DNA of 60,000 nucleotides from Symsagittifera roscoffensis (taxonomy: Eukaryota > Xenacoelomorpha > Acoela > Convolutidae). Where the stretch lies: the NCBI RefSeq assembly GCF_963678635.1, contig NC_087068.1, positions 50,303,724 to 50,363,723 of the forward strand, read 5' to 3'. This document shows positions 56,283 to 60,000 of this stretch, piece after piece. The notes under the pieces were generated by a model that saw only the letters and a program-made list of their open reading frames with translations, did no database searches and was not told the origin of the DNA. The position numbers and the translations under genes were made by a program. The first letter of the stretch is position 1. Every line of letters begins with the position of its first letter.

Positions 56283-56349
56283 ATGGACTATCCTCGACAG
56301 GACTGTTAAGGCCTACTGATAGCTCCTCTGCGATTCACAGGAACCACAA
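56283..56349 (+). repeat. LINE/SINE-like 3' tail, copy 3
   Basis: Third copy of the TACTGATAGCTCCTCTGCGA module, ending CAGGAACCACAAAA. Confidence 0.6.
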
Positions 56350-58982
56350 AAACACTGGATATTGAAGCCGAAATCGAGAAAAATAGACAAACGCACAAAA
56401 AGCATAATTACAGTCTAACTCAAAGTTTCAGTTATCTTTAAAAAAATCTAAAATGATTAATTCCAAATTTACGTTGTTAGAATTTTGACCAGTTGCTTAG
56501 AATTTGCCAGTAATAATTTAAATTGGTTCAGAGAACTTTATTTTTCTGCATTTGATTCTCCAAAAGCTTTGTTCAAACAAACAATATTCTATTTATGTTT
56601 TATATGCCTATTTACTGGTTTCTAGGCTAAAAAATTACGGTAGGTCGCAAAAGTAAAGGCACTGACTGCAATATAAAGTTTTTTTCTTCCTCTTTATCGC
56701 ATCCCATTTGCTTGCTGGTGACATAGATGCTCAAATTTTAATGAACGATCCAATATGGAAAATAATGAAAATTTTGATGAGAATTTTGATATTTAAAGAT
56801 AAAACCTATGTAATCACAGATTCAAAAAAATTGATAGGCAAAAAAGTTTCCTGGCTAAAAAATTGCGTAACCAGCATATGTTAAGTAAGAGAATTTTTTA
56901 CTTTGATCAATTTTGTGGGTGATTTATTTAAGTTATTTCATAATGAGACAAAAATCGCAAGCTTGAATTATTTATCATCATGAAAACTTTTAGCCGTTTT
57001 TTTTTTCACCAATCAAAAAAAAGAAACAATTTTGAATTTTTCAAAAAGAAAAAAATATACAACTCTTTTTTAAACTTTGCATGTATTATTTAACCACACA
57101 AAGCACTTTCATACACACACAAATCACTTTTTTTTAAGTTTGCAAAAATAGAATCAAATTTTTTTCTAATCTGTAAAAATAGTGTTTTGTTTTTTCGGTA
57201 AAACTGTCAGTGCCGTAAACAAAGCCAAAAATATTAGAAAAATGAGTTTCTCCAAATCCCAAGGCAAGCCGAATTGCTGTTGAATTTCGCAGCTTAAATG
57301 TTTACAACTAAAGGTTAACTTTTGTCAAAACAACGTTTCTTGTCTCTGAAGTCTCGCTAGCGTGCAACTATTATTAAAATGACTCGATCAATGAAATTTG
57401 GAGAACGAGTAAACATAAAAAGTTTTCCGTTTTCTAAAACAGAAATTGAAAAATTCGTTAATTTGGAAAATCTTTCGGCTAAAATTTAAATAAACTGAAA
57501 CTTTCTTCTTTACTAAACTAAACAAAATTTGCATTTTATTTTTAAAACAAAAAACTTGTTTTACAATTTTTACCGTAATCAATCGTGGTTTAATTGGTGT
57601 TTTTCTAAGAGTGTGTTCTCTTTTTCTTAAACTTTTTAAATCATAACAGTCTGAGTGTTTTCTGATACTTGCTCAGCAACCGGCCATCATTGTTTTGGAA
57701 TATTATTTCAAAAGAAATTGAAAAAACCTATTTTTAAGTTAAATTTGAGAACTTTTGATTAATTTTGATATATTTTGTAGAATCAGAGAAAATTCCGATG
57801 GAAAGTAATTCAGCCAAATTGAAAGTTTCGATCAATGAAAGTCATTGAAAATATCATCATATTTTAATTTTTGCACTTATTCATTATTCAAAGAAAATCA
57901 ATATAAATCTTAGCTCTCCAAAAAAACTTAAAAAGTGATAAGATCTACAAACCAGACAAAAAAGCATAAAAAGTCTTCAAAACAATTCTTAAACAATTAT
58001 TTCTAAAATTTTGAAACAACTGGAAATATTTCCGAAAAGTTTTTTTTCACAAATTTGAATCAGGATGTATCTTGTTATCTTATTTACAATCTTTTGAGGT
58101 AGTTTCCTCAAAATTTACAATTAGTTCATCAAGTGTCGTTAAAATTTTTAATGAAAAGACTTGTATCAACGAAAGCTTATAAGTTTTTTGACTGCCGCAT
58201 AAGGTGGCCGAAATATTTTTTGGTTCAACTGTTTCAACTTAAAAAAATTAAAGGTTTCATTTTTTTCAAAAACTTTGTATTGAAGCCTCATGCATAGCAG
58301 AATAATAAAAGAACTACTTTTTTCATCAAAATTAATCAAAAGTAATATGCGGCAGTCAATACGACGTCGAGCTTGTTTTTATAACAGGGGAACCAACATG
58401 TGCTCGCTCTTCCTTAGTGCGAAGGGCGCATCTTCTACTTGTGATAGAGATTTTTCTAGCTGAATTCCGGATACAAACAATGCGTACACAAATGTTTGGC
58501 AATTAGTTCATTGAAATTCAAAAAACAAATGATAAATAATAATAAACAAGCAAATCGTTTCTGAATTTTTGTAAAGAAAGAATATAAAAGACTTAAACTC
58601 GCAGTTCAACGTGTAAGAAACGATTACCTTGTAATTTTTTATCAACTACGCCAAATTAATTACTTATGCATCGATATAAAAAAAAAACAAATCGCGCGCG
58701 TTGTGTTTACAAAAATTACAATTTCCAAACCCTAATAATTGTACGAAAGTTAAAAAAAATCATTTGGTATACATTTTTTAGTTTGAAACTTAAGACATCA
58801 AAATTTTCCGGATTATACGAAGTAATTTTGGCCAAAATGGTAAAACACAACCCATAACGTTTTTTGAAAAGTATCGCATCATCAGATAATGTGTCAAGTA
58901 AACCGAAATTGGTAAGAGTTGCGACAAAAGTTTTCGCTGCGAGTTATATCCATCCCGACAGTACGAGTTTAAATACAAAATT
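56350..58982. other. AT-rich non-coding stretch
   Basis: No gene or clear repeat is recognised. Short frames at 57388-57582 and 58666-58857 have no domains. Confidence 0.5.
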
Positions 58983-59760
58983 TGAAAAATTAGTTTGCTT
59001 CAGTTCAGTTTGAATCGCTTACTTACAGGGAGAAATCTTACAGGGATAAATCAATATGTTTATTCGAATCAATCGATCTCGAATATGCGAGAATGTACAA
59101 AAGGTGTTCCTCAAGGTTCAGTTTTGGGGCCATTTCTGTTCCTTTTATACATAAATGATACGCCGTCGGCCAGCAACATTAAGTTAACATTATTTGCAGA
59201 TGATACAACGGTAGTTGATGCTCAAAAATTGCATCCAAAACGAAATTTCAGACATAATTAAATAAAATATGTTATTGGTGCATTTATAACAAACTGCTCA
59301 TAAATCAAAAGAAGTGCAAATTAATGAAGTTTGGACGGGATAATTTAAATGGAAAATTTTCTTTTAGTAATAATGTACTCGCCGAGGTTTCTGATTTTAG
59401 GTATGTAGGAATTCAAATGGACAACAGACTAAAATTTGAAAGTCACATTAATAATGTTTGTGGTAAATTAGCTAAATTTAACGGTTTACTATTCAAGGGT
59501 AAAAACTATTTCTCGAAAAATGTGCTGGTTAAATTTTATAACAGCTATGCAAAGCCACTCATTTCTTACGGTTTAATTGCATTTGTGCAACATCAAAAAG
59601 CCTATTAGAAAAAATATTTGGGATGCAAAAACCTATTTTTAAAACTATTTGTTTCAAGAGAAAATTTGAGCATGTCTCAAATATCCTACATTCGTTCATG
59701 GAAAAATGTGTCTCTTAAATGTTATAATTTTTTGAAATCAAACGAGCGAGCTGATACCAG
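58983..59760 (+). pseudogene. Broken LINE (non-LTR retrotransposon) reverse transcriptase fragment
   Basis: The first part (58995-59261) has the RT motifs KGVPQGSVLGPFLFLLYIND and LTLFADDTTVV, with FADD as catalytic core. After a frame break at about 59240-59290 the reading continues as NQKKCKL and, in 59324-59608, VSDFRYVGIQMDNRLKFESHIN, the thumb region typical of Jockey/CR1-like elements. The N-terminal palm, endonuclease and 3' end are missing. The sequence is AT-shifted and interrupted, so it is an old, dead copy. Confidence 0.85.
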
Positions 59761-60000
59761 TTAACCTAAACCAATTAACTGAGCATCAACAAAATTGGTA
59801 TTTCAAAAAATTGTTTTCGTTGTTTCTTAAAGATAATGGAGATCTTCTAGTTTTATTTTTTTGAACCATCAAGTCGGATATTATCTCGCAACCTCTGTCA
59901 TAGATTTTTTAAGGTTCATGCCTCGATAAGCTGCAGAACTTTTTGCATGATCCTTGGTGGGTTTGATTTGTAAATGCTGTTTATTGTTTACCTGTCTGTA
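59761..60000. other. Non-coding end of window
   Basis: No gene is recognised; it may contain eroded continuation of the LINE fragment. Confidence 0.4.

Overview
The window is metazoan nuclear DNA, most likely from an invertebrate. It is AT-rich and gene-poor, has GT-AG introns, and is full of transposable elements. It carries a multi-exon class A GPCR, a truncated spliceosomal U2 snRNA copy, hAT-type miniature elements, a LINE fragment, and a giant env-bearing Ty3/gypsy element. The taxon cannot be fixed from the sequence alone. There is one 200-base assembly gap at 8640-8839.

Layout. 1-1653: AT-rich non-coding. 1654-6234 (+): a three-exon gene for a protein-primed family B DNA polymerase with N-terminal zinc fingers, of the Polinton/Maverick type; no other Polinton gene is seen. 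6612-6824 and 7235-8626: two palindromic non-autonomous elements, the second with mirrored arrays of a GGATTCC motif. 8840-11140: nothing recognisable. 11145-29615 (-): a complete 18,471-bp LTR element with 410-bp LTRs that differ at two adjacent bases and a 4-bp target duplication, CCGA. 29620-30536: upstream region of the GPCR. 30537-40512 (+): a six-exon GPCR predicted at 601 aa, with a hAT MITE and G-runs in its introns. 40732-58980: no confident gene, but dispersed repeats, tandem duplications, hAT MITEs, repeated LINE/SINE-like tails, a transposon carrying a U2 snRNA fragment (47153-48270), and a few isolated exon-like stretches. 58983-59760 (+): a broken LINE reverse transcriptase.

The retroelement is the centrepiece. 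In its own 5'-3' direction it has: LTR; a primer-binding region; a 1.2-kb leader with repeats; a basic ORF (155 aa); a very large Gag with capsid, CCHC knuckle and protease (1416 aa); Pol (1343 aa; RT, RNase H, integrase with GPY/F) in the -1 frame with two AAATTTT slippery heptamers; two small membrane-protein ORFs joined by ATGA; a 377-codon Pro/Ser/Gln/Asn-rich ORF with no start codon; an envelope glycoprotein that looks like the class III fusion proteins of chuviruses; a 122-codon ORF with no start codon; and a 599-aa ORF joined to it by another ATGA. All reading frames are open and the LTRs are nearly identical, so the insertion is young. The 3' half is an accessory cassette I do not recognise from described Metaviridae. 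It is the best candidate for an undescribed system here.

Other points worth attention are the 44-bp triplication of a GPCR splice acceptor, the U2 fragment inside a transposon, and two transposons that share a mirrored-array architecture.
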